NCBI GenBank assembly: GCA_964195005.1
Contig: CAXMOO010000184.1
Coordinates: forward strand, 1 to 13,961
Origin: JAUXLW01 sp964195005
GTDB lineage: Bacteria > Actinomycetota > Acidimicrobiia > Spongiisociales > SHLN01
Direction: 5' to 3'
Length of the DNA stretch: 13,961 nucleotides
This document shows, piece after piece, positions 5,862-12,692 of the stretch. A program made the translations under genes and the position numbers. How positions within the stretch are numbered: the stretch's first letter is position 1; every line of letters begins with the position of its first letter. The notes below the pieces were generated by a model that ran no database searches, was not told where the DNA came from, and worked only from the letters and a program-made list of their open reading frames with translations.

Positions 5862-7090
5862 GCAACCGCTTCAACCGCTCCGACCGACGAATCACCACCC
5901 TCATGGGTACTGCCGGCTTCGTCCAAGCCTTCGCCGGAAGCCTTCTCGTGGTGACCTTGGCCTTTTCCCGCCCCGATCTCGGCCTCAGCAAAGCAGATGC
6001 CAGCTGGATCCTCGCCATCATTCGCCTCGGGAGCTTCACCGCAATCGCCTTCGCCCTGTGGGGTGACCGGTTGGGGAGGAGGCGTCCGCTGCTTGCCGCC
6101 CTGTTGACGCTTCTTGCCGCCAACGTTGCCACGGCGTTCGTGCCGGGCGTGGTCGGGTTCACCATCTTTCAGGCAGTTGCTCGCGCCGCCTCGGGCGCGG
6201 TAGCCGCCCTGGCGGTGGTCTACCTGGCAGAAGAGGTGCGGCCCCACATCCGCAGTTACTCCATGGGCATTTGGGGAGTGGCCGGAAGTCTGGCGGGAGG
6301 CCTGGCCTTCCTGCTCGCACCGCTCTTTGAGCTCCCCGCGGATCGGTGGCGCTGGATGTTCGCCTACAGCGCCATCGGCATCGTCTTCTATCCGCTGCTT
6401 TCGCGGTTTCTCGGCGAGAGTCGAGCGTTCGTCGAAGCGCCGCAAAGGGTGCCGGTAACCGCCGTGCTGGTGGGTAACTCGGGCCGCCATTTCTGGCCAC
6501 TGGCAGGCGCCGCCCTGGCAGTCGGCGCGTTCAGCGGACCGGCGGTCAGCTTTGCTTCGGACTATCTGATCAACGATCTCGAATGGACCGTGCTGGCCTC
6601 CAGTCTCGCCATCATCACGGCCGGAGCGCTGGGCGCCACCGGCCTGCTCATCGGAGGCAGGCTGGCGGACCGGATCGGGCGCCGACCGGTGATCGTCACC
6701 GGAATGGCGCTGGGCGCTATCGGTGGCTCAGCCTTCTACTGGCAGTCGGAGCCCCTGCTGGTCTTCTGGATCATCGTCGGCAGCTTCGGGTCCAGCATCT
6801 TCGTCCCCGCATTCTCCGCTCTCCGCAGCGAGCTCTTCCCCACCGAGTCGCGAGCGGTGGCGGGAGCACTGCTTTCTGCCACCAGCGTGACAGGGGCAAT
6901 CCTCGGGCTCGCCATGGGCAGCCAGACAATCGAACTCTGGGGTCTCCCGACAACCGTCACAATCCTGGGCGTGGGAGCCGTAGTCGCCATTCCCCTCATC
7001 CTGATGTTGCCTGAAACCAAAGGCAGCGTGTTGGTCCAGGATCGAGCCTCAGCCATGCCGGCCCAGGCGGCCCCCCAGATCCTCGATTAG
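5858..7090 (+). CDS. MFS transporter, 12 TM
   Basis: Major facilitator superfamily secondary transporter of 410 residues with two six-helix halves. Both halves carry the cytoplasmic loop motif A: GDRLGRRRPLL at 69-79 (loop 2-3) and GGRLADRIGRRPVI at 266-279 (loop 8-9). Other family signs are RAASGAVAALAVVYLAEE near 109-126 and SELFPTESRAVAGA near 324-337, the latter typical of the metabolite/sugar:proton symporter branch. LPETKG near 384-389 follows the last helix. The ATG at 5858 overlaps the csaA stop (ATGA). The substrate cannot be inferred. The stop codon is separated by one base from the stop of the convergent MATE gene, so no dedicated terminator fits between them. Confidence 0.95.
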   Translation: MSNRFNRSDRRITTLMGTAGFVQAFAGSLLVVTLAFSRPDLGLSKADASWILAIIRLGSFTAIAFALWGDRLGRRRPLLAALLTLLAANVATAFVPGVVGFTIFQAVARAASGAVAALAVVYLAEEVRPHIRSYSMGIWGVAGSLAGGLAFLLAPLFELPADRWRWMFAYSAIGIVFYPLLSRFLGESRAFVEAPQRVPVTAVLVGNSGRHFWPLAGAALAVGAFSGPAVSFASDYLINDLEWTVLASSLAIITAGALGATGLLIGGRLADRIGRRPVIVTGMALGAIGGSAFYWQSEPLLVFWIIVGSFGSSIFVPAFSALRSELFPTESRAVAGALLSATSVTGAILGLAMGSQTIELWGLPTTVTILGVGAVVAIPLILMLPETKGSVLVQDRASAMPAQAAPQILD

Positions 7091-7091
7091 A

Positions 7092-8387
7092 TCAGACGGG
7101 TCGCAGCGCGGAGCGTGGACGAACATGCCACCAGCCCAGTGTGACCGCCCGCACAATGGTGAGGACACCAAAGGACCACCACACCCCGGCCAGGCCCCAT
7201 TCCAATGGGACTACCAGGGCCATGAGGCCGACGGCGGCAGCCATCGACACAACCATCGCCCCGGCCAGATACCCGAAATCGGCTGCGCCGAGGACGATGC
7301 CGTCCCACACATAGACCAACGCCGCCAGCGGCTGCAGCAAGGCAAGGATCAGCCAAATGCCTTTCAAAGCCTCCTGGACCTCCACCTCCGACGTAAACCA
7401 GGCTGGGACGATTGATCGAGTCGCCACCAGCACCACCGCCAACGCGAGGCCGACGATCGCTCCCAACTCGAGAAGGCGCCACGAGAGGGCCCAGGCATCG
7501 CCGATTCGGTCCTCACCGATGAAACGGGCGATCATGGTCTGGGCGGCGATCGCCAGGGCGTCGATAAGCAGGGCAAGAAATATCAGAAGCTGAATGGCGA
7601 TCTGATGAGCCGCGACCTGAACTTCACCGATCGCAGTCGCCACCCTGGTGGCAACAGTGAACGTCACCAGCAAGGCCGTAGTCCGGATCACAATGTCACG
7701 ACCCACCTTGAGCAAGCCGAGCAATTCCTGGGCTGAGCTGGGGGCGAACCTCACGCCCAGGCGCCGTATCAGGAGGAGAAGAAACCAGCAGGCTCCAACC
7801 CACTGCGCCACCAGTGTGGCGACCGCGGCACCGGTAAGGCCCCAATCGAGCCCAAAGATGAGAAGCGGATCGAGCACCAGATTGACGATATTCAGACCAA
7901 GTGTCACCACGAAGGGCGTGGTGGTGTTGGCGTAGCCCCGGAAGGCCCCGTGACCGAGCGTGATGATCAGCACCGCCGGAGCGGCCGCGCCTCGAATACG
8001 CAGATAACCGATAGCCTCCCGACCAAGATCATCGGTAGCCCCCATCAGATCGAGGATCGGGCCCGCTGCCACCTCTAAAACGGCAACCACCACCAAGCCG
8101 AGCGCTAGCGCAGCAACCAGACCGTTGGCAATGACACGACCGGCGTGCTCACTATCGCCCCGTCCGAGCGCCTGGGATACGAGCGGAGTGACCCCGTACG
8201 CCAGGAAGTTGAAAGAAAAAAATGCCAGCCCGAAGATGGCGGCATTGACTCCGAGAGCGGCTAGCTCCGTCGTCCCGATCCGCCCGACAAAAGCGGTGTC
8301 CACCAGGGTGATCAGCGGATCGGCGGCCAAGGCCCCCAGCGCCGGAAGCGCCAGCCCAATGATCTTCCTGTCGTACCGACGTTTCAC
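7092..8387 (-). CDS. MATE-family efflux transporter (DinF-like)
   Basis: Multidrug and toxin extrusion transporter of 431 residues, predicted to export organic compounds against sodium or protons. The N-terminus IIGLALPALGALAADPLITL, followed by VDTAFVGRIGTTELAALGV, is characteristic of the DinF/prokaryotic MATE branch and includes the conserved aspartate D30. The repeated half begins near residue 220 after the LGLLKVGRDIVIRT segment. About 12 hydrophobic helices are visible. The GTG start at 8387 overlaps the nth stop (GTGA), with no separate ribosome-binding site, so translation is probably coupled to nth. DinF genes elsewhere are often DNA-damage regulated, but no LexA-type box was seen here. 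The substrate is unknown. Confidence 0.95.
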   Translation of the reverse strand: MKRRYDRKIIGLALPALGALAADPLITLVDTAFVGRIGTTELAALGVNAAIFGLAFFSFNFLAYGVTPLVSQALGRGDSEHAGRVIANGLVAALALGLVVVAVLEVAAGPILDLMGATDDLGREAIGYLRIRGAAAPAVLIITLGHGAFRGYANTTTPFVVTLGLNIVNLVLDPLLIFGLDWGLTGAAVATLVAQWVGACWFLLLLIRRLGVRFAPSSAQELLGLLKVGRDIVIRTTALLVTFTVATRVATAIGEVQVAAHQIAIQLLIFLALLIDALAIAAQTMIARFIGEDRIGDAWALSWRLLELGAIVGLALAVVLVATRSIVPAWFTSEVEVQEALKGIWLILALLQPLAALVYVWDGIVLGAADFGYLAGAMVVSMAAAVGLMALVVPLEWGLAGVWWSFGVLTIVRAVTLGWWHVRPRSALRPV

Positions 8388-9040
8388 TCCGGTGGGGGGG
8401 TTTTGTCTGGGTAGGGGCAGATGTCGTCAAGCTCACAGACAAAACACTGCGGCTTGCGGGCGTCACACACGTCACGACCGAACTGAATGAACCGCATCGA
8501 GATGCCCGACCATTGACGACGGTCGTAGAGCTCCCGCAGATCGAACTCGATCTTGGTGGGATCGGCATGCTCGGTGAGCTGGAGCCTGCCGGACACCCGC
8601 TTGACATGCGTGTCGACGGCTATCGCCGGCTTGCCAAACGCCTCGGCCAGAACCACGCTGGCCGTCTTGCGTCCCACCCCTCGCAGGGTCACCAGATCGT
8701 CGAGCCGCTGCGGCACCTCACCGCCGTATCGGTCCATCAGGTCTGCCGACATGGCGATGACCGACCTGGTCTTCTGACGGTAGAAACCGGTAGAGAAGAG
8801 CACCTTTTGCACGTCGGATTCCTTCGCTCCCGCCAAAGCGGCCGCGGTGGGCCAGCGGCGAAAGAGCTCCGGGGCCACCCGATTGACGTTCTCGTCGGTG
8901 GTCTGGGCACTGATGATGGTCGACACCAGCAACTCCCAGGGGCTGCGGTAGTCGAGAGCCGTCCCAATCTCCGGGTAGCGCTTTTTGAGCCGTCGGAGAG
9001 CGGTGCGCGCCCTTGCCCGGGTTAGATCATCAGATGCCAT
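8384..9040 (-). CDS. nth: Endonuclease III (DNA glycosylase/AP lyase)
   Basis: Base-excision repair enzyme that removes oxidised pyrimidines and nicks abasic sites. From the ATG at 9040 it has 218 residues, normal for the family. The helix-hairpin-helix LRGVGRKTASVVL (about 119-131) includes the catalytic lysine K125, and the catalytic aspartate is D143 in VDTHVKRVSGRL. The C-terminal 4Fe-4S ligands C192, C199, C202 and C208 follow the expected C-x6-C-x2-C-x5-C spacing. SAQTTDENVN near 44-53 is also typical. The open frame extends to a TTG at 9070, but family proteins begin near the chosen ATG. The 3' end contains a run of seven C on the coding strand (8400-8394), six codons before the stop, and the stop overlaps the MATE start. 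In M. tuberculosis nth also lies near the ArsA-like pair. Confidence 0.96.
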   Translation of the reverse strand: MASDDLTRARARTALRRLKKRYPEIGTALDYRSPWELLVSTIISAQTTDENVNRVAPELFRRWPTAAALAGAKESDVQKVLFSTGFYRQKTRSVIAMSADLMDRYGGEVPQRLDDLVTLRGVGRKTASVVLAEAFGKPAIAVDTHVKRVSGRLQLTEHADPTKIEFDLRELYDRRQWSGISMRFIQFGRDVCDARKPQCFVCELDDICPYPDKTPPPE

Positions 9041-9104
9041 GAAGGGGCGATGGTAACGGTACGATCTCAACGCGCTGTCTCCGCCACCACAGCCTGGAGT
9101 CCGG
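9041..9104. promoter_or_regulatory. Divergent promoter region between nth and the thioesterase
   Basis: This is a 64-bp gap between two divergent starts. On the plus strand TACGAT at 9060-9065 fits a -10 element (TAnnnT), giving a leader of about 33 nt before the GTG at 9105, but no good -35 hexamer precedes it. Nothing clear was seen for nth. Confidence 0.25.
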
Positions 9105-9575
9105 GTGAAGATCCCCGAGCACCTAATCCCGAAATTCCGCGAGATGTATGACCAGTGCTACGCCTGCGGCTTCGCTAACCCCATTGGTCTGCACCTGGAT
9201 GGATTTCACCGCATATCGGAAACCGAGGTAGGGGCGACCTTTCAGTCGCGACCCGAGCACCGGGGCACGGTGGGTACGATGCACGGCGGAGTTATCGCTG
9301 CTGCTCTTGACGAGATTTGTGCGTGGACGGCGGTTCTGGCGGCCGACACGATGGCGATCACCGCCAAACTCGAGCTTCGGTTTCGCAAGCCCGTCGACGT
9401 CGGCAACGAATACCAGCTGATCGGCCGACTCCTGGGACAATCTGGAAGCCGACTCAAGATTGAAGGCGCCATGCTGGATGGCTCCCGCACCATGGCAGAC
9501 GTCAAGGGGCTTTTCCTCGCTACAGACCCCGTGGAGTCGTTGTGGCCCGCCGACGCCGGCTTTATTCAGGGATGA
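9105..9575 (+). CDS. PaaI-like hotdog-fold thioesterase
   Basis: Predicted acyl-CoA thioesterase of 156 residues. The hotdog core is recognisable from GTMHGGVIAAALDEICAW at 57-74, with the active-site loop H60-G-G and the acidic D69 on the central helix. The N-terminal CYACGFANPIGLHL (18-31) matches the C-x2-CG-x2-NP-x-GL signature found in many members of this group. LELRFRKPVDVG (89-100) is the following central strand. The GTG start at 9105 is preceded by GGAG five nt upstream. The substrate is unknown. The 3' end overlaps the convergent membrane-protein gene by 14 nt. Confidence 0.9.
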   Translation: MKIPEHLIPKFREMYDQCYACGFANPIGLHLDGFHRISETEVGATFQSRPEHRGTVGTMHGGVIAAALDEICAWTAVLAADTMAITAKLELRFRKPVDVGNEYQLIGRLLGQSGSRLKIEGAMLDGSRTMADVKGLFLATDPVESLWPADAGFIQG

Positions 9576-9903
9576 AGAAATCGGTGGTGGAGGCCGGGAC
9601 TGTGTTCCTCCTGGCCGAGCGCGATGCAATCCAAACGATGAACCGCAATAACCCGGCCATGGCAAAGAGCACAGTCAGAAGTAGCGCAGCCAAACGGGCG
9701 CCGCGGAAAGGGCCCACCCGGCAAGTATCGAGACCGGCCTCACATAAACCCCATCCGGTGCCGTTCCCCGACAGGTCGAGCAGAATCAGTAGAGGTATCG
9801 CCGACACGACGAGAATCGCCAGCACGGCGAGAGCGACCAGGCCCCGGAGAACGTTGGGATGCATGACCGGATGGTAGCCAGGGCCGCTTTTTGGATTACT
9901 CAT
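9562..9903 (-). CDS. Small two-TM membrane protein, unknown function
   Basis: I do not recognise a family. From the ATG at 9903 the product has 113 residues. TM1 is at about 20-42 and TM2 at about 69-93, flanked by basic residues (RGAR before TM2, RSARR after it). The loop between the helices has two cysteines seven residues apart (C54, C61) that could form a disulfide if it faces outward. The C-terminal tail ends DFFIPE. Other possible starts are an ATG at 9864, just before TM1, and a TTG at 9936; none has a good ribosome-binding site. The clean helix-loop-helix pattern supports a real gene. It is divergent from the ThyX-like gene, with a 17-bp palindrome between them, and its 3' end overlaps the thioesterase gene by 14 nt in antisense. 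Confidence 0.7.
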   Translation of the reverse strand: MSNPKSGPGYHPVMHPNVLRGLVALAVLAILVVSAIPLLILLDLSGNGTGWGLCEAGLDTCRVGPFRGARLAALLLTVLFAMAGLLRFIVWIASRSARRNTVPASTTDFFIPE

Positions 9904-9931
9904 TTGCTCGCCGATTTGGAGGCGCCGGCCG

Positions 9932-9948
9932 CACAAATTACATTTGTG
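9932..9948. promoter_or_regulatory. Operator-like palindrome upstream of the ThyX-like gene
   Basis: CACAAAT-TAC-ATTTGTG is a perfect inverted repeat with 7-bp arms and a 3-nt centre. It lies in the 52-bp space between the divergent membrane protein (start 9903) and the ThyX-like gene (start 9956). It ends 7 nt before the GTG, so a protein bound here would block initiation of the plus-strand gene. It is AT-rich against a GC-rich background. A dimeric repressor site is the simplest reading, and a small RNA hairpin at the mRNA 5' end is the alternative. Confidence 0.55.
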
Positions 9949-9955
9949 TAGTTCC

Positions 9956-11587
9956 GTGTATTACGAAGAGCCTTTCACCCAAGACGAGCGAGCGGTGCTT
10001 GCCCGGTATTTCACCAACCTGGACAAACCCGTCTTTGCGTTGATCAACCTCCCCGAGGTAGTTAAGGGCGCGCTCTTCGCTCGCTACAGCAGGACCCACA
10101 AGTCGGTCAGACGGCTCTTTCTTGACGAGTTCCTCATCGACGCAGACCTGGGGATCGCATCCATCGCTCAACAGCTCGGAACGGACGACAGATTGGTGAG
10201 CACCGAACGTGCCGAGGCCCTCTACAACCGGGTCTTCTCCGAATATGGAGACGACTCGGTAGCCCAGCTTGGCGGTGTCCACCTGGCGTGTGAACAAGCC
10301 TCCAACCTGTTGACAAAGGTCCTGGAGCGGGGGCGACTGGCCGCCTACCTCGAGCAAAGCACTCGCTATATCTACTACGACCGCCCCCTCGGCGACCGCT
10401 ACCGATACTTCGTGCCCTCCGAGCTGCTTACAGCGGGGCTCGAAACCGAGTATCGCCAGAATATGGATCATCTATTCGAGACCTACACGACCGTGGTCGG
10501 CCAACTGGTCCCCTATTTCGAGTCGGCGTTTCCCCAGGGCCCCGACGACTCGGACTTCATTTGGAAATCGACTATCCGGGCCAAGGCCTGCGATGCCGCC
10601 CGGGGACTGCTGCCGGCCGCGACCACCTCGAATCTGGGCATCTACGGCACCGGTCAGGCCTACGAAAGCCTTCTGCTGAGAATGCGGGCCCACCCGCTGG
10701 CCGAGGCTCGTAACTACTCCAATCTGATGCTGGACGAGCTTCGCAAAGTGATCCCCGCGTTCGTGAAACGGGTCGATGTCGCGGAAAGGGGCGGCGTGTG
10801 GAGCCAGTACTTCAGCGATATCGCCGAGCGAATGAGTCGCCATGTAACGGAAGTCGGGAACGAGCCGGCTGCCCGGCCCGAGGTGATCCTCACCGATTGG
10901 GACCCCGACGGCGAGAGAAAAGTCGCCGCGGCAGCCCTCTACGCCTATTCGGACCTGGCAGACGATCAGCTACAGGACGCCGTCGACCGTCTCAGTCCAG
11001 CCCGCCGAACCGAGCTGATCCGTTCATACGTCGGCGAGCGCACCAACCGGCGCCATAAGCCCGGCAGGGGAATGGAACGCACCGGGTACCGCTTCGACAT
11101 TTTGTGTGACTATGGAATCTTCCGCGATCTGCAGCGGCACCGCCTGATGACCCTGGATTGGCAACAACTTGGGACCCGGCACGGCTACATAACACCCGAG
11201 GCCATCACGGCAGTCGGAGCTGCCCCCCTGTGGGACAAGGCGATGACGCGGGCCGCCGAGTTTCACTCAGTGGCTGCTGAGAGGACAGATACCAGAGTGG
11301 CCCAATACCTGGTTCCCTTCGGCTACCGCATTCGCTTCTACATGGACCTGAATGCTCGCGAGGCGTTTCATCTGATTGAGCTGCGGACCACACCCGGCGG
11401 CCATCCCGACTATCGGCGAATTTGCCAGGAAATGCACCGCCTCATTCGAGACCAGGCCAACCATCACACCATCGCCGACGCTATGACCTACGTCGACCAC
11501 AACGATTACGAACTGGCCCGCCTCGAGAGCGAGCGCCGCTCGGCCACCAAACGTCAGGCGGCGGGGATCCCCGAACCGGTGGTGTGA
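9956..11587 (+). CDS. ThyX-like protein with two fused FAD-dependent thymidylate synthase-type domains
   Basis: Protein of 543 residues from the GTG at 9956, about twice the length of a normal ThyX, which makes dTMP from dUMP with FAD and methylene-tetrahydrofolate. Numbering below counts from the in-frame TTG at 9944 (547 residues). The canonical motif is RHR-x2-S-x-N-E-x-S-x-R-Y. The first half has a version at 129-142 keeping R129, R131, E137, S139, R141 and Y142 but with G130, A134 and L136 for H, S and N. The second half keeps R398-H399-R400 followed by T403 and D405, but lacks E-x-S-x-R-Y. Each half ends in a ThyX-like C-terminal segment: LLLRMRAHPLAEARNY near 243-258 and REAFHLIELRTTPGGHPDYR near 472-491. 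Either start lacks a Shine-Dalgarno sequence. GTG is preferred because the TTG lies inside the palindrome. Whether it synthesises dTMP is unknown. It is followed by a 73-codon gene and the ArsA pair. Confidence 0.85.
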   Translation: MYYEEPFTQDERAVLARYFTNLDKPVFALINLPEVVKGALFARYSRTHKSVRRLFLDEFLIDADLGIASIAQQLGTDDRLVSTERAEALYNRVFSEYGDDSVAQLGGVHLACEQASNLLTKVLERGRLAAYLEQSTRYIYYDRPLGDRYRYFVPSELLTAGLETEYRQNMDHLFETYTTVVGQLVPYFESAFPQGPDDSDFIWKSTIRAKACDAARGLLPAATTSNLGIYGTGQAYESLLLRMRAHPLAEARNYSNLMLDELRKVIPAFVKRVDVAERGGVWSQYFSDIAERMSRHVTEVGNEPAARPEVILTDWDPDGERKVAAAALYAYSDLADDQLQDAVDRLSPARRTELIRSYVGERTNRRHKPGRGMERTGYRFDILCDYGIFRDLQRHRLMTLDWQQLGTRHGYITPEAITAVGAAPLWDKAMTRAAEFHSVAAERTDTRVAQYLVPFGYRIRFYMDLNAREAFHLIELRTTPGGHPDYRRICQEMHRLIRDQANHHTIADAMTYVDHNDYELARLESERRSATKRQAAGIPEPVV

Positions 11588-11613
11588 GCAAGAAGGGCAG
11601 CTAAGTTTCCCTC

Positions 11614-11835
11614 ATGAGCGGATTAGATGTCGATGCCCTAGTCGAAAGGTTTCGGGAGAGGGCCGCAGCCGTCAAAGAGCGAGGCCTTCCCCCTGTCGCC
11701 GGTGACGAGCGCCAGTTGTTCATCGACCAGGCTGAAAATGACTACATGGACTTCAGCTTGATCGGGGCGGCCGAGTGGGCCGTTGAAGATGAGCATCTGG
11801 TTCTGCGGATCCCACTCCGGCACAGTTCCGACTGA
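11614..11835 (+). CDS. Small acidic protein, unknown function
   Basis: I do not recognise this 73-residue product. It starts with a helix-prone charged segment (about 5-24, VDALVERFRERAAAVKE), followed by PPVAGDERQLFIDQAENDYMDF and a short beta-prone end (EDEHLVLRIPLR). It has no membrane segment, signal peptide or cysteine. It lies 26 nt after the ThyX-like gene and 2 nt before the first ArsA-like gene, all on one strand, so it is probably part of that operon and could be an accessory of the ATPases. The ATG at 11614 lacks a clear ribosome-binding site. Confidence 0.75.
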   Translation: MSGLDVDALVERFRERAAAVKERGLPPVAGDERQLFIDQAENDYMDFSLIGAAEWAVEDEHLVLRIPLRHSSD

Positions 11836-11837
11836 AC

Positions 11838-12692
11838 GTGTTCAATCTCCGCCTGCTTCTCGTCAGCGGGAAGGGCGGGGTCGGTAAATCTGCGGTCACC
11901 GCCGCCCTCGCGATGCTGGGAGCCAGGCGGGGCCTGCGCGTGCTCGCTCTCGCCATGACAGACGACCTTGGCCTCGCTTCCCATTTGGGAATCGATCACC
12001 TAAGCCATCGCCCCACAGAAATCCGCCCGGGACTAGACGCCGCCGCCGTCGACCGCACAAGGGCGCTTGACGAGTACCTGCGCCTGCAGTTGCACGCTCC
12101 CCGGATAGCACCGCTGGGCCCAATTTCACGCGGCCTCAACGCTCTGGCCGACACGGTCCCCGGTATCAGAGACATCATCACTATCGGCAAGGCACTCTAC
12201 GAAGCAGGCAGCACTGAATGGGACATCGTCGTCACCGATACCCCTCCCCTTGGTCAGCTTGGCTCCTATCTGCGGGCTCCCCAGGTGATCGCCGGCCTCG
12301 TTCCGGTAGGACGAATTCGTGACCAGGCCGCGAGCATGGAAGGAGAACTCGCCGACAGCCATCACGCGGGCCTGGTCATGGTTTCCGTGCCTGAAGAGCT
12401 CCCGGTTGTGGAAACCATGGGCGCCTTCAATGAGCTCACCGGCTTGATCGCCATGACCGATGTGATAACCAACCGCATGCTGGCGCGGCTGCCCGTCTCG
12501 GAGGAGAAGCTGGCCACCATCGCATCTGATCCTCACCGTGAAGCCGGGCTGCTGCACAGGTCCTTGTTTAGCTCCCAGCAGCAATGGCGGGCCCAGCTTC
12601 CACAGGGGCCCGAGGTTCCCTATTTCTTCGGGGTTCACACCCCCGGCGAGGCAGCGGCACTCATCGCCGAGAGTTTGGAGGATCAAGTGTGA
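11838..12692 (+). CDS. ArsA/Get3-like ATPase, first of pair (Rv3679-like)
   Basis: P-loop ATPase of the deviant Walker A (ArsA/MinD/Get3) group, 284 residues. The Walker A motif at 10-18 is SGKGGVGKS and has the signature lysine K12 that in this class reaches into the partner's nucleotide site. Switch II is VVTDTPP (131-137), and TNRM (211-214) is the adenine-contacting region. Switch I is degenerate: the usual VDPA is replaced by AMTDD near 39-43. There are no cysteines, so neither the arsenite-binding site of ArsA nor the Get3 CxxC zinc site exists. It is shorter than its mycobacterial counterpart. GTG start at 11838, two nt after the small gene; its stop overlaps the next GTG (GTGA). It probably forms a heterodimer with the following protein. 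Arsenic resistance is unlikely. Confidence 0.88.
   Translation: MFNLRLLLVSGKGGVGKSAVTAALAMLGARRGLRVLALAMTDDLGLASHLGIDHLSHRPTEIRPGLDAAAVDRTRALDEYLRLQLHAPRIAPLGPISRGLNALADTVPGIRDIITIGKALYEAGSTEWDIVVTDTPPLGQLGSYLRAPQVIAGLVPVGRIRDQAASMEGELADSHHAGLVMVSVPEELPVVETMGAFNELTGLIAMTDVITNRMLARLPVSEEKLATIASDPHREAGLLHRSLFSSQQQWRAQLPQGPEVPYFFGVHTPGEAAALIAESLEDQV

Noticed and set aside
5717..6490. A 257-codon minus-strand frame antisense to the MFS transporter
   Set aside because: The plus-strand transporter has both loop motifs and 12 helices. The antisense product is low-complexity, rich in Gly, His and Arg.
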